53,270 bases of DNA. Origin: Rhodospirillales bacterium (GTDB taxonomy: Bacteria > Pseudomonadota > Alphaproteobacteria > Acetobacterales > Acetobacteraceae). The stretch covers positions 1-53,270 of the forward strand of contig CANHKG010000006.1 of NCBI GenBank assembly GCA_947460455.1. Reading direction: 5' to 3'. Numbering within the stretch: the stretch's first letter is position 1; each line of letters opens with the position of its first letter. The notes beneath the pieces are model-generated. The model did no database searches. It was not told where the DNA came from and was given only the letters and a program-made list of their open reading frames with translations. Both the position numbers and the translations under genes were made by a program. Positions 27,173-35,676 of this stretch are shown in pieces.

Positions 27173-27775
27173 TTAGGCAGTCGTGTTGACCTTCGGGCCC
27201 TCGGTGGCCGGGGGCTTGGCGACGACGACCATGGCGGGGCGGAGCAGGCGGCCGTTGAGGGTCCAGGCCTGGGTCCAGGCCTGGATCACAGTACCGGGAG
27301 GATGATCGGCGGTTTCGTGTTCGGCCATCGCCTGGTGCAAATTGGGGTCGAACGCGCTGCCGGTGGGGTCGGTGCCGGTGATGCCATTGCGTTCGAGCAG
27401 GCCGACGAAGCTGCGCTCGATGCCCTCGAAGCCATCGCGCAGCTTGCCGACCAGATCCGGCTCGCCGGGGGCGGCGGGAGGGATGGCGTGCAGGCCGCGG
27501 CGCAGGTTCTCGGCGGCTTCGGCCACGTCGCGGGCGAATTTCTGGACCGCGAACTGGCGTGTTTCATCCACGTCGCGCTTGGCGCGGGCGCGGACATTGG
27601 CCATTTCGGCCTCTGAGCGCATCCAGCGGTCCTTCATCTCCGCGAGTTCGCCTTCGAGCGTGGCGATGCGCTCCGAGGCGGCGTGCATCAGCTGCTCCGG
27701 CGTTTGCGGGGCGGCGGGTTGGGCTTCGGCCGGATCCGCCTGGGGGGCGGGCTGGGGAGAGGGTTCGGTGCTCAT
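27173..27775 (-). CDS. grpE: Nucleotide exchange factor GrpE
   Basis: A 200-residue protein that releases ADP from DnaK. The N-terminal 45 residues are Pro/Ala/Gln-rich and disordered, followed by a coiled coil (IATLEGELAEMKDRWMRSEA, EMANVRARAKRDVDETRQFA). The C-terminal beta domain contains the conserved FDPNLHQAMAEHE and TLNGRLLRPAMVVVAK. A small duplication, QAWTQAWTLNGR, replaces the usual Q-x-G-Y-T-L-N-d-R-l-l. Its start ATG is at 27775. It lies 125 bases upstream of dnaK and downstream of the hybrid kinase gene. Confidence 0.97.
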   Translation of the reverse strand: MSTEPSPQPAPQADPAEAQPAAPQTPEQLMHAASERIATLEGELAEMKDRWMRSEAEMANVRARAKRDVDETRQFAVQKFARDVAEAAENLRRGLHAIPPAAPGEPDLVGKLRDGFEGIERSFVGLLERNGITGTDPTGSAFDPNLHQAMAEHETADHPPGTVIQAWTQAWTLNGRLLRPAMVVVAKPPATEGPKVNTTA

Positions 27776-27852
27776 GACACGTCAGTTAGTCGTCTGAGGG
27801 GGCTGGCACAAGGCGCAGCGGGCGGTGCAGGGCTGCGCCCGGAGCCACGGGC

Positions 27853-30741
27853 TTATGCGGCTTCCGCAGGGGAGGGGGCGGGGGTGGAAGAGGCGGGGCG
27901 GGGGGCGAGGGCGCGCAGGCCTTCGTGGACCAGGGGGGCGAGGGCTTCCACGGCGGCGGGGTCGATGGGGGCGCCGCTGCGGACGGCGCGTTCCATGGTG
28001 CGCAGGGCGGTGGCCAGGGCATCGAGGCCGACGGTGCCGGCGCTGCCGGCGAGCGCGTGGGCTTCGCGGGCCAGGCCGGGGCTATCGGCTTCGGCGGCCA
28101 GGATGCGCAGGCGGGCGAACTGGCCCGGCGCTTCCTCTGTGAAGGCGCTGGCGATGAGGGCGGCGGTTTCGGCGCCCAGCGCCTCGGCCAGGGCGGAGAG
28201 GGCCGCGGGCATTGGCGGGATGGCGGATGGGGGGGCGGGCGGGGGCTCCGCGATGGTGCGGGCCATGGCCTCGGCGAGCTGGTGCAGGGTGACGGGCTTG
28301 GTGACGAAGCCGTCCATGCCGGCGGCGATGGCTTCGGCCTCGTCGCTGCGGAAGGCGTTGGCGGAGAGGCCGATGATGGGGATGCGGGATTCCGGGCCGG
28401 GCAGGGCGCGGATGGCGCGGGTGGCGGCCAGGCCATCCATCTCCGGCATCATCACGTCCATCAGCACGAGGTCGTAGCCGCCTTCCTGCACGGCGGCGAG
28501 CGCGGCGCGGCCATCGGCGACGGCGGCGACGCGGCAGCCCAGGCGCTCGGCCATGCGGGTGGCGACGAGGCGGTTCACGCGGTTGTCCTCGGCGAGCAGG
28601 ACGGTGAGGTGGTGGCGGGCGACGACGGCCTCCGGGCCCGGGCCTTCCGGCTGGCTGGCGAGCTCGGCGGGGGCTTCGGCCACCTGGATGTCGAAGCGGA
28701 AGGTGCTGCCGCGGCCGGGGGTGCTTTCGACGGCGATGGCGCCGCCCATGGCCTGGACCAGGCGGCGGGAGATGGCCAGGCCCAGCCCGCTGCCGCCGAA
28801 GCGGCGGGTGATGGAGCCATCCATCTGGGTGAATTCCTGGAACAGCTGGGGCAGCACCTCTGGTGCGATGCCGATGCCGCTGTCTTGCACGGCGAAGGTG
28901 AGGCGCCAGCCGCCGGGCACGGGGGCGACCTCCAGCCGCGCGTCGACACGGCCCTGGCGGGTGAACTTGATGGCGTTGCCGAGCAGGTTGAGCAGCACCT
29001 GGCGCAGGCGGTAGGCATCGCCGATCACCCGGGCGGGCAGGTCGGGCGGGAGGTGGCAGCCCAGCGCCAGGCCCTGTTCGGCGGCGCGCGGGCCGACCAT
29101 CTCGACGGCGCCGCGCAGCACCTGGGCGGGGTCGAAGGGCAGGGATTCCAGCTCGATCCCCTGCTGGTCGATCTTGGAGAAATCCAGGATGTCGTTCAGC
29201 AGGTCGAGCAGGTGCTGGCCGGACTGGCGGATGACGGCGACGAAGCGGGCCTGTTCCGGCTCGTGGGCGATGTCGGCCAGGAGTTCCGCCACGCCCAGGA
29301 TGCCGTTGAGCGGCGTGCGGATCTCGTGGGACATGACGGCGAGGAACTGGGCGCGGGCGCGCGAGGCGGCCTCGGCGGCGTCGCGGGCGGCGACCAGGGC
29401 GGCCTGGGCGGTTTCCCAATCGGTGACGTCGCGGAAGGCGCGCACGGAGGAGCCGTCGGGCAGCTGGATGGTGCGGATTTCCAGCCAGATGCCGTTGGGG
29501 CGGCGGCGGCGATAGGTGCCGGGCATGGACCGCTCGGGGGTGGGCGATTCGGCGATGGTGCGGACCAGCTCGGGGGCGGTGCCGGTGCCGAACTCGCCGG
29601 TGGTGCGCTGCCAGGCGACGAGATCGGCGAAGCGGCTGCCGGTGCCGAAGCTGGGCGGGATATCGAGCAGCTCGATGGCACGGCCGTTGATGAGGGCGAT
29701 GTTGCCGCGCGGGTCGACCATGATGATGCCCTGGCCGACATTCTCGATCGCGACCTGGGTGATGGTGCGGGCATCGGCGAGCTCGCGCTGGCTGCGGCGG
29801 ATGGCCCAGCCGAGCAGGAGCATCAGCAGGGTGAGGCCGGCGCCGATGAGGCCAATGGCAGAGGCCGACTCCGCGAAATTGTCCAGCGCCTCGTCCTGCG
29901 CGAGGCCGACCGAGACGAGCAGGGGGTAGCCTGGGACGCGGGCGAAATTCTCGATGCGGACGGTGCCGTCGGCCGGGTCGGTCCAGACGAAGCTGCCTTC
30001 GGTGGCCAGGGCCGCCGCGGCGATCGCGGGGGAGGTCGAGGTTTCGCCGATCGGGGCGGTGGCGGATCCGCCGCCGGCGCGGGCGCGGATGACCCCGTCG
30101 AGGCCCATCAGGGTGACGGTGCCGCGCTTGCCGATATCGATCGCCGAATAGAACTGGGCGAGGTAGCCCGGCGACACGGAGAGCACGACGATGCCATCGA
30201 ATGCGCCGGCTTGGGTTTTCAGCATGCGGACGAACTGGATCGTCCAGGCCCGGGAGACACGGCCGAGCACGGGGACGCTGACGAAGAGATGGTCGCGCAG
30301 CGGGGCATCGGCCGGCTGGTCGGCGAAGTGGCGGAAATGCGGGCGATCCGACAGGTCCAGCCGCTCCGTGACCGGGCGCAGGTTGCTGAGCGCGACGATG
30401 CCATTGCGGTCGGTGGTGGCGATTTGCAGGGCGAGGCGCATTTCCGGCCCCGTGCCTTCGACCCAGGGGCGCAGGTCGAGGTTGTTGCCCTCGCGCTGAT
30501 GCAGGGCGCGGACGAAGAGCAGGGTCTGATCGACTTCGTGGATGGTGCGCAGCATCGACTCGCGGAAGGCGCGGGCGAGGTTGGCGCCATTGGCGCGCGC
30601 GTGCCCCATTGCCTCTGCCCGTTCGTGGGCGATGTGCAGGCCGATGCCGAGCCACATGACGGCGATGCCGAGGATGGGCCAGATCCAACCGGGCGCGGTG
30701 GCGAGCCGGTGGCGCAGCCCGCGGGTTCGCATGCGTGCCAT
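27853..30741 (-). CDS. Hybrid sensor histidine kinase (dCache-like - PAS - HisKA - HATPase - REC - HPt)
   Basis: A 962-residue membrane kinase. A membrane helix (about 18-38) and a second (about 300-322) flank a large periplasmic sensor with dCache character (DLSDRPHFRHFADQPADAPL, RAWTIQFVRMLKTQAG). A PAS domain follows (about 335-455), then HisKA with FLAVMSHEIRTPLNGILGVA (phospho-His), the N box LLNLLGNAIKFTRQGR, G boxes DSGIGIAPEVL and GGSGLGLAISRRLV, a receiver domain with YDLVLMDVMMPEMDG and FVTKPV, and a C-terminal HPt with EAHALAGSAGTVGLDAL. All relay residues are present. It sits between a REC-EAL gene and grpE, so it likely phosphorylates the REC-EAL protein; the signal is unknown. 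Confidence 0.93.
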   Translation of the reverse strand: MARMRTRGLRHRLATAPGWIWPILGIAVMWLGIGLHIAHERAEAMGHARANGANLARAFRESMLRTIHEVDQTLLFVRALHQREGNNLDLRPWVEGTGPEMRLALQIATTDRNGIVALSNLRPVTERLDLSDRPHFRHFADQPADAPLRDHLFVSVPVLGRVSRAWTIQFVRMLKTQAGAFDGIVVLSVSPGYLAQFYSAIDIGKRGTVTLMGLDGVIRARAGGGSATAPIGETSTSPAIAAAALATEGSFVWTDPADGTVRIENFARVPGYPLLVSVGLAQDEALDNFAESASAIGLIGAGLTLLMLLLGWAIRRSQRELADARTITQVAIENVGQGIIMVDPRGNIALINGRAIELLDIPPSFGTGSRFADLVAWQRTTGEFGTGTAPELVRTIAESPTPERSMPGTYRRRRPNGIWLEIRTIQLPDGSSVRAFRDVTDWETAQAALVAARDAAEAASRARAQFLAVMSHEIRTPLNGILGVAELLADIAHEPEQARFVAVIRQSGQHLLDLLNDILDFSKIDQQGIELESLPFDPAQVLRGAVEMVGPRAAEQGLALGCHLPPDLPARVIGDAYRLRQVLLNLLGNAIKFTRQGRVDARLEVAPVPGGWRLTFAVQDSGIGIAPEVLPQLFQEFTQMDGSITRRFGGSGLGLAISRRLVQAMGGAIAVESTPGRGSTFRFDIQVAEAPAELASQPEGPGPEAVVARHHLTVLLAEDNRVNRLVATRMAERLGCRVAAVADGRAALAAVQEGGYDLVLMDVMMPEMDGLAATRAIRALPGPESRIPIIGLSANAFRSDEAEAIAAGMDGFVTKPVTLHQLAEAMARTIAEPPPAPPSAIPPMPAALSALAEALGAETAALIASAFTEEAPGQFARLRILAAEADSPGLAREAHALAGSAGTVGLDALATALRTMERAVRSGAPIDPAAVEALAPLVHEGLRALAPRPASSTPAPSPAEAA

Positions 30742-30799
30742 GGCGGCTACTGCCCTGTCTGCGCGGTTGGGGGGGCTGCCTGGTGGTCTGCCCAGGGCA

Positions 30800-32044
30800 C
30801 TAGGCCGGAACCTTGACGCCCGGAGCCTGGAGGCGGGCGGTGAGGGCGGCTTCGTCCAGCGGGCGGTCGAACAGGTAGCCCTGGCCGGTGCCGCAGCCGA
30901 GATCGTGCAGCTGGTTGGCCACGCCCTCGGTTTCGATGCCCTCGGCGACGATGTCCAGATCCAGCTCGCGGCCGAGGGAGAGCACGGCGCGGACGACCTT
31001 GCCGGCTTCCGGATCGGTTTCCAGCGGGCGGATGAAGGCCTGGTCGATCTTCAGCTCCGCGAAGGGCAGGCGCAGGAGCGAGAGCAGGGAGGAATGGCCG
31101 GTGCCGAAATCGTCGATGGCGAGCTTGAGGCCGCGGATGCGCAGGCGGGTGAGGATATCCGCCGCCAGGACGTAATCCTCCATGACCGCGCCTTCGGTGA
31201 CTTCGAGCACCAGGGCTTCCGGAGGCACGCCGGCGGCCTGCAGGGCGGCGCTGACGCGTTCGGGCAAGGACAGGTCGGTGAGGCTGAGCGGGGAGAGGTT
31301 GACCGCCATGGTGAGGCCCGGGGAGAGGGCGCGCCAGGCGGGGAGCGGGGCCAGGGCGGTGGCGAGGACGCGTTCGGTGAGGGCGTCGATCAGGCCGTGG
31401 CGTTCGGCGAGCGGGATGAAGATGCTGGGCGGGACGGCGCCGTAGAGCGGGCTTTGCCAGCGCACCAGGGCTTCCACGCCGAGGATGCGGCGATCGACCA
31501 GGGAGACCTTGGGCTGGTAGCGGCAGGTGATCTCCAGGCCCGGGATGGCGGCGGCGAGCACGGCGGGGTCGATGGCGGCGGGGTGGAGGATGGGCGGCTT
31601 GGGGCGCGGGGCCGGGATGCGGCGCAGCAGGGCGAGCAGCTCGCCCACCGGCAGCGGCTTGCCCAGCGTGCCGGCGACGCGCAGGCCGAGGGCGGAGGCG
31701 AGGCGGGCCGCGGCCTCCCGCACGCGCTGGTCGAAGCCGGAGACGAAGATGAGCACGGGATCGAGGCGGGCGCGGGCGATGCTGCGCAACAGCTCGATGC
31801 CGTCGTGGTCGCGCAGGCTGAGATCCAGCACGATCACGTCGTAGGGGTGGGATTGCACCAGCGCCTCGGCTTCCTCCAGCGTGGCGGCGGACTCGGCGAT
31901 GTGGCCGAGAGAGGCGGCGGCGCGGGTGACGAGCAGGCGCTGCACCGTTTCATCATCGACGACAAGGAGGCGCACGATCCGCTCCGCCGGGGAGGACGGC
32001 GGAACCGCTGGGGCGGAGGGCGGTGTGCCGGCGTTGTGTTCCAT
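30800..32044 (-). CDS. REC-EAL response regulator, predicted c-di-GMP phosphodiesterase
   Basis: A 414-residue cytoplasmic protein. The receiver domain (about 25-145) has VRLLVVDDETVQRLLVT, the phospho-acceptor in DVIVLDLSLRDHDGIEL and the Lys in GTLGKPLPV. The EAL domain (about 165-405) keeps the catalytic set: EALVRW, NLSPLSL, EVTEG, IDDFGTGHSSL, LKIDQAFI, AEGIET and QGYLF. Hydrolysis of c-di-GMP controlled by phosphorylation is therefore expected. It lies between hrcA (upstream) and the hybrid kinase (downstream) on the same strand, its probable cognate partner. Confidence 0.93.
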   Translation of the reverse strand: MEHNAGTPPSAPAVPPSSPAERIVRLLVVDDETVQRLLVTRAAASLGHIAESAATLEEAEALVQSHPYDVIVLDLSLRDHDGIELLRSIARARLDPVLIFVSGFDQRVREAAARLASALGLRVAGTLGKPLPVGELLALLRRIPAPRPKPPILHPAAIDPAVLAAAIPGLEITCRYQPKVSLVDRRILGVEALVRWQSPLYGAVPPSIFIPLAERHGLIDALTERVLATALAPLPAWRALSPGLTMAVNLSPLSLTDLSLPERVSAALQAAGVPPEALVLEVTEGAVMEDYVLAADILTRLRIRGLKLAIDDFGTGHSSLLSLLRLPFAELKIDQAFIRPLETDPEAGKVVRAVLSLGRELDLDIVAEGIETEGVANQLHDLGCGTGQGYLFDRPLDEAALTARLQAPGVKVPA

Positions 32045-32092
32045 GCCGGTATCGTCGCGTTACAGGGTTGCGTGGAGGTTAACGGCCGATTG

Positions 32093-33190
32093 CTATCCGA
32101 GCAGGCGGCCGATAACGCGGGCGGTGTAGTCCACCACGGGAATGATGCGGCCGTAGTTGATGCGGGTGGGGCCGATCACGCCGATGGCGCCGACGATGCG
32201 GTTGGCGGCGTTGCGGGCGGGGGCGACGACCATGGAGACGCCGGAGGTGCCGAACAGGCCGCTTTCGGAGCCGATGAAGATCCGCACGCCGTCGCTGCGT
32301 TCGGCCAGCTCCAGCAGGCGGATCATGGTTTCCTGGGCTTCCAGGCGGTCGAACAGGACCTGGATGGCCGAGAGGCGCTCGATCTGGGTGACATCCTGCA
32401 GCAGCCGGGCCTGGCCGCGCAGGATGAGGCTGGCGCCGCGGCCTTCGCCGGTCCAGGTGGCGAGGCCGGCTTCGACGACCTGGGTGGAGAGTTCGTCCAG
32501 CTCCGTGCGGTTGGCGGCCATCTCTGCGGCGACGTGGCGGCGGACCTCGGCCAGCGGTTTTCCGGAGAGGCGGGCGTTGAGGTAGTTGCCGGCCTGTTGC
32601 AGGGCGCTGGGGGGCACGCCGGGCGGGATCTCGATGACCCGGTTTTCCACATGGCCATCGGCGGCGACGAGCACGACGAGGGCGCGGCCGGAGCCGAGCG
32701 GGACGAATTCGATGTGGCGGACCGGGCCTTCGCTTTTCGGCGCGAGGACGAGGCCGGCGGCGGCGGAGAGGCCGGAGAGCATGGTGGAGGCTTCCGCCAG
32801 CGTATCCTCCAGGCTGCGGCCGGAGGTGGCGAGCGAGGTGGCGATGGCGTCCCGGTCGTCATCCGACAATTCGCCGAACTGGAGCAGGCCATCGACGAAC
32901 AGGCGCAGGCCGAGATCGGTGGGCAGGCGGCCGGCGGAGGTGTGCGGCGCGAAGAGCAGGCCGGCATCGGTGAGGTCGGCCATCACGTTGCGGATGGTGG
33001 CAGGAGACAGGTTCATCGGCAGGCGGCGCGAGAGGGTGCGGCTGCCGACCGGCTCACCGGTTTCGACGTATTGCTCCACGATCTCGCGCAGCACGGCCGA
33101 TGACCGTGCGTCGAGCGTGGGGGGGAGGGCCGTGCGGGCGCCAAGCACGGGGCGACCGCCGGCGGGGTTCACCGGGTGGTCCATGGGCAT
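32093..33190 (-). CDS. hrcA: Heat-inducible transcription repressor HrcA
   Basis: A 365-residue repressor that binds CIRCE operators and responds to GroEL availability. The N-terminal winged helix has LREIVEQYVETGEPVGSRTL and LSPATIRNVMADLTDAGLLF, followed by HTSAGRLPTDLGLRLFVDGL, all diagnostic. The C-terminal domain contains GVIGPTRINYGRIIPVVDYT. The start MPMDHPVNPAGG at 33190 has a second ATG two codons later. A promoter lies just upstream and gives an almost leaderless mRNA. In other bacteria hrcA precedes grpE directly; here two signalling genes intervene. Confidence 0.97.
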   Translation of the reverse strand: MPMDHPVNPAGGRPVLGARTALPPTLDARSSAVLREIVEQYVETGEPVGSRTLSRRLPMNLSPATIRNVMADLTDAGLLFAPHTSAGRLPTDLGLRLFVDGLLQFGELSDDDRDAIATSLATSGRSLEDTLAEASTMLSGLSAAAGLVLAPKSEGPVRHIEFVPLGSGRALVVLVAADGHVENRVIEIPPGVPPSALQQAGNYLNARLSGKPLAEVRRHVAAEMAANRTELDELSTQVVEAGLATWTGEGRGASLILRGQARLLQDVTQIERLSAIQVLFDRLEAQETMIRLLELAERSDGVRIFIGSESGLFGTSGVSMVVAPARNAANRIVGAIGVIGPTRINYGRIIPVVDYTARVIGRLLG

Positions 33191-33199
33191 TGCCTATCG

Positions 33200-33227
33200 A
33201 ATGTAGCGTAGCGTGGGCATGCGCCAA
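33200..33227 (-). promoter_or_regulatory. Predicted sigma-70-type promoter of hrcA
   Basis: On the minus strand TTGGCG (33227-33222) and TACATT (33205-33200) are separated by 16 bases. Only nine bases separate the -10 from the hrcA ATG, so the 5' leader would be two or three bases at most. The promoter lies in the 43-base gap after the amidohydrolase stop. No CIRCE-like inverted repeat overlaps it. Confidence 0.5.
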
Positions 33228-33233
33228 GAGGGT

Positions 33234-34472
33234 TCAATTGGCGGTTCCGGCGAGGTCCAGGATCGTATCCAGCAGAACCTGGGCGCCGTGGGCGAGCTGG
33301 GCCTGGGTGGAATACTCGCCGGGGTTGTGGGTGATGCCGCCGACGCTGGGGATGAAGAGCATGGCGGATGGCACCACGGCGGCGGCCATGACGGCATCGT
33401 GGCCGGCAACCGCCGTCATGTCCCGCGTGGAAAGCTGGCGGGCGGCGGCGCTGTTGCGCAGGCGGGCGCACAGGGCGGGGTCGAAGGTGACGGGGCCGAA
33501 GGTGGTGTAGGGGTCGATCTCGATTTTCAGGGTTCGGCGTGTGGCGATTTCGGCGATGGCGGCTTCCAGCTCGGCCTGCATTTCGGCAGCGCGGGCGGGG
33601 CTTTCGTGGCGGACGTCGCAGTGCAGGCGGGTGATGGCGGAGTTGGCGCCGCGGGCGTTGGGGGAATTCATGATCCAGGTGGTGGAGGAGCGGCCGCCGG
33701 GTTCGCCGGCCCGGCCGATGCGTTCGACGGCGAGGATGATCTCGGCGGCGCCGGAGAGGCTGTCTTTCCGGCGGTCCATGGTGGTGGGGCCGGCGTGGCT
33801 GGGCTCGCCGGTGACGGTGACGAGGAAGTAGCGGGCCTGGACGGTGCCGGTGACGATGCCGATGTCCTGGTGGTTGGCTTCCAGGATGGGGCCCTGCTCG
33901 ATGTGGGGTTCGATCAGGCAGGCCCAGTGGCGGGGGGCCGGTGGGGTGGGGCCGGCGAGGTTGGTGGCGGCCAGCGCCTGGGCGACGGTGGTGCCGGAAT
34001 CGTCGGCCGTGGCCAGGGCTTCGGCGAGGGGGAGGTGGCCGGCGTGGACGCGGCTACCCATCATGGCCGGACGGAAGCGGATGCCTTCCTCGTTGGTCCA
34101 GTTGACCAGTTCGAGCGGGGCCGTTGTGGCGAGGCCGGCTTCGTGGAGGGTGCGCAGGACTTCGAGGCCGGCGAGGACGCCGAAGATGCCGTCGAACCTT
34201 CCGCCGGTGGGGACGGTGTCGAGATGGCTGCCGAAGGCGATGGCGGGGGCGGCCTGGTTGGTGCCGGGGCGGCGGTAGAAGCTGTTGGCCAGGGCGTCGC
34301 GTTCCTCGGCCAGGCCGAGCTCGGCGCACCATTGGCGCAGGAGGGCGCGAGCCTCGGCATCCCCAGCGGAGAGGGCGGGGCGGTTGCTGCCGCCCTCCGG
34401 CGTGGCGCCGATCTCGGCCATCCGCATATGGGCGTTCCACAGGCGCTGGGCGTTCACGGACAGGGATGGCAT
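33234..34472 (-). CDS. Zn-dependent amidase, hydantoinase/carbamoylase (M20) family
   Basis: A 412-residue metallohydrolase of the family that includes allantoate amidohydrolase, beta-ureidopropionase and N-carbamoyl-L-amino-acid hydrolase. Metal-site motifs are AIAFGSHLDTVPTGGRFDG (His and Asp ligands), LVNWTNEEGIRFRPAMMGS (Glu-Glu), CLIEPHIEQGPILEAN and the dimerisation/catalytic loop TGEPSHAGPTTMDRRKD. The C-terminal GGITHNPGEYSTQAQLAHGA supplies the last His ligand. No pyrimidine or purine catabolism genes are adjacent, so the exact substrate is not assignable. It ends 43 bases before hrcA. Confidence 0.9.
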   Translation of the reverse strand: MPSLSVNAQRLWNAHMRMAEIGATPEGGSNRPALSAGDAEARALLRQWCAELGLAEERDALANSFYRRPGTNQAAPAIAFGSHLDTVPTGGRFDGIFGVLAGLEVLRTLHEAGLATTAPLELVNWTNEEGIRFRPAMMGSRVHAGHLPLAEALATADDSGTTVAQALAATNLAGPTPPAPRHWACLIEPHIEQGPILEANHQDIGIVTGTVQARYFLVTVTGEPSHAGPTTMDRRKDSLSGAAEIILAVERIGRAGEPGGRSSTTWIMNSPNARGANSAITRLHCDVRHESPARAAEMQAELEAAIAEIATRRTLKIEIDPYTTFGPVTFDPALCARLRNSAAARQLSTRDMTAVAGHDAVMAAAVVPSAMLFIPSVGGITHNPGEYSTQAQLAHGAQVLLDTILDLAGTAN

Positions 34473-34513
34473 GGGTGAACGCTAGGGCCGGGGGGCGGTT
34501 GCCGCAAGCGTGG

Positions 34514-34585
34514 TCAATTTTTGAGGATGCCTGTGCCTCAGGCCGCGAGGATTCCCCTGCTTCAGGCCGCGAGGATTCCCTCGAC
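34514..34585. repeat. 24-bp tandem repeats at the Gfo/Idh/MocA gene 3' end
   Basis: Units start at 34514, 34538 and 34562. The last two share 19 identical leading bases (TCAGGCCGCGAGGATTCCC); the first is diverged but in phase, keeping TCA and GAGGAT-CC. On the minus strand the unit at 34562 is the end of the oxidoreductase gene with its TGA. Because 24 is a multiple of three, each later copy carries a stop in the same frame, so readthrough would add two short near-repeats ending in TGA. Confidence 0.85.
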
Positions 34586-35506
34586 AATCGTCTGCACGTC
34601 CAGCGCTTCCTGGATGGTGGCGAGGTGGTGGGGTTCGCCCTGGGTCATGCGGGCGACGCCTTCGAGCTGGCGGCGCAGGACGAGGGGGCGCATGCGTTCG
34701 TTGGGCATGGCGGCGGGGTCGGGCACCCACTCGCTGCCGGTGAGGCGTTCGGCCACCGACCAGTCGCGCAGGCGGATGGCGCCCTGGGTGCCCCAGAGGG
34801 TCCAGGTGTTGTGGTCGTCCTTCAGCGTGGTGCCGACGCCGCCGAGGAGGGTGACGGGCAGGCCGCCGGCGGTGAGGCGGGCGGCGATGGCGCGTTCGCT
34901 CGCACCTTCCGTGTGGAAGCCGGCGTGGGCCTGCTCCAGCACCATGGGGCCGCAGAGGCGGCGGGTGAGGAAGAGGAAGTGGGAGACGACTTCGCGCGTG
35001 AAGCCGCCCTGGGCCGGGCGGTCGAGCCAGGCGGAAGCGTCGGCCTGCCAGGGGCGGGGCCAGATGCGGAAGCTGGTCTCGATCTCAAGCCGCAGCGGCG
35101 TGCCGATGGAGGGGAGCCATTCGCGCATGGTGGCGACGCCGAGGGAGGAGGCCATGGGGAAGTTGACGGCGGCGCGGGCGGTGGGGTGGGCAGCGAGGAA
35201 GGCCTGGGCGGCGGGGACATCGACGGCCAGGGGCTTTTCGCAGAAGGCGGCCTTGCCGGCGGCGAGCGCGGCCTGGGCGTGCGGCAGGTGGGAGGCGGGC
35301 GGGGAGGCGATGTAGATGCAGTCCGCACTCGCGATCAGGGCCTCGGCACTGGCGGCGTGGGGGGCGGCGCTGCCGATGCGGGCCAGGGCGGTGGCGCTCG
35401 GGTCCCAGATGGCGGCGACGCGCACCACGTCTGGCGCCTGGTCCAGGGCGGCGCGGAGCATGCGCTCGCCCATGATGCCGGCGCCGATGATGCCGAGAGA
35501 GATCAT
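34562..35506 (-). CDS. Gfo/Idh/MocA-family oxidoreductase
   Basis: A 314-residue NAD(P)-dependent dehydrogenase-like protein. The Rossmann fold begins ISLGIIGAGIMGERMLRAAL; ADCIYIASPPASHLPHAQAA and AALAAGKAAFCEKPLAVDVP (the conserved E-K-P) are family hallmarks. The C-terminal domain includes FTREVVSHFLFLTRRLCGPM and NTWTLWGTQGAIRLRDW. I start at the ATG at 35506 (MISLGIIGAG); an upstream in-frame Met at 35548 seems non-coding. The substrate is unknown. The upstream side holds the partial composite element; the 3' end is tandemly repeated. Confidence 0.87.
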   Translation of the reverse strand: MISLGIIGAGIMGERMLRAALDQAPDVVRVAAIWDPSATALARIGSAAPHAASAEALIASADCIYIASPPASHLPHAQAALAAGKAAFCEKPLAVDVPAAQAFLAAHPTARAAVNFPMASSLGVATMREWLPSIGTPLRLEIETSFRIWPRPWQADASAWLDRPAQGGFTREVVSHFLFLTRRLCGPMVLEQAHAGFHTEGASERAIAARLTAGGLPVTLLGGVGTTLKDDHNTWTLWGTQGAIRLRDWSVAERLTGSEWVPDPAAMPNERMRPLVLRRQLEGVARMTQGEPHHLATIQEALDVQTIVEGILAA

Positions 35507-35544
35507 GCGTTGGTTCCCGTGGATGAGCGCGGCCTGGAGGCGGC

Positions 35545-35590
35545 GCAAGGTCAGGACGTCTTTTTGCTTCTTTTTCTGCAGAAAAAGAAG
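35545..35590. repeat. Composite three-hairpin element, partial copy 3
   Basis: A perfect 24-base palindrome (35567-35590) matches hairpin A of the two full copies. The sequence before it (about 35543-35566) matches the right arm of the centre and the spacer of copy 2, sharing GGCGCAA-GTCAGGA-GTC and TTTTTGCTTC. Hairpin B and the left centre arm are missing. It lies between the divergent Gfo/Idh/MocA and rph genes. Confidence 0.75.
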
Positions 35591-35676
35591 GCGCTTGCTT
35601 GCTTCCCCGCGCCGGGCTTGCGCGGCGGCGCCTGGGCGGTCATGTGGTTCCCATCTTGAGAGATGGAGCCCCGACG

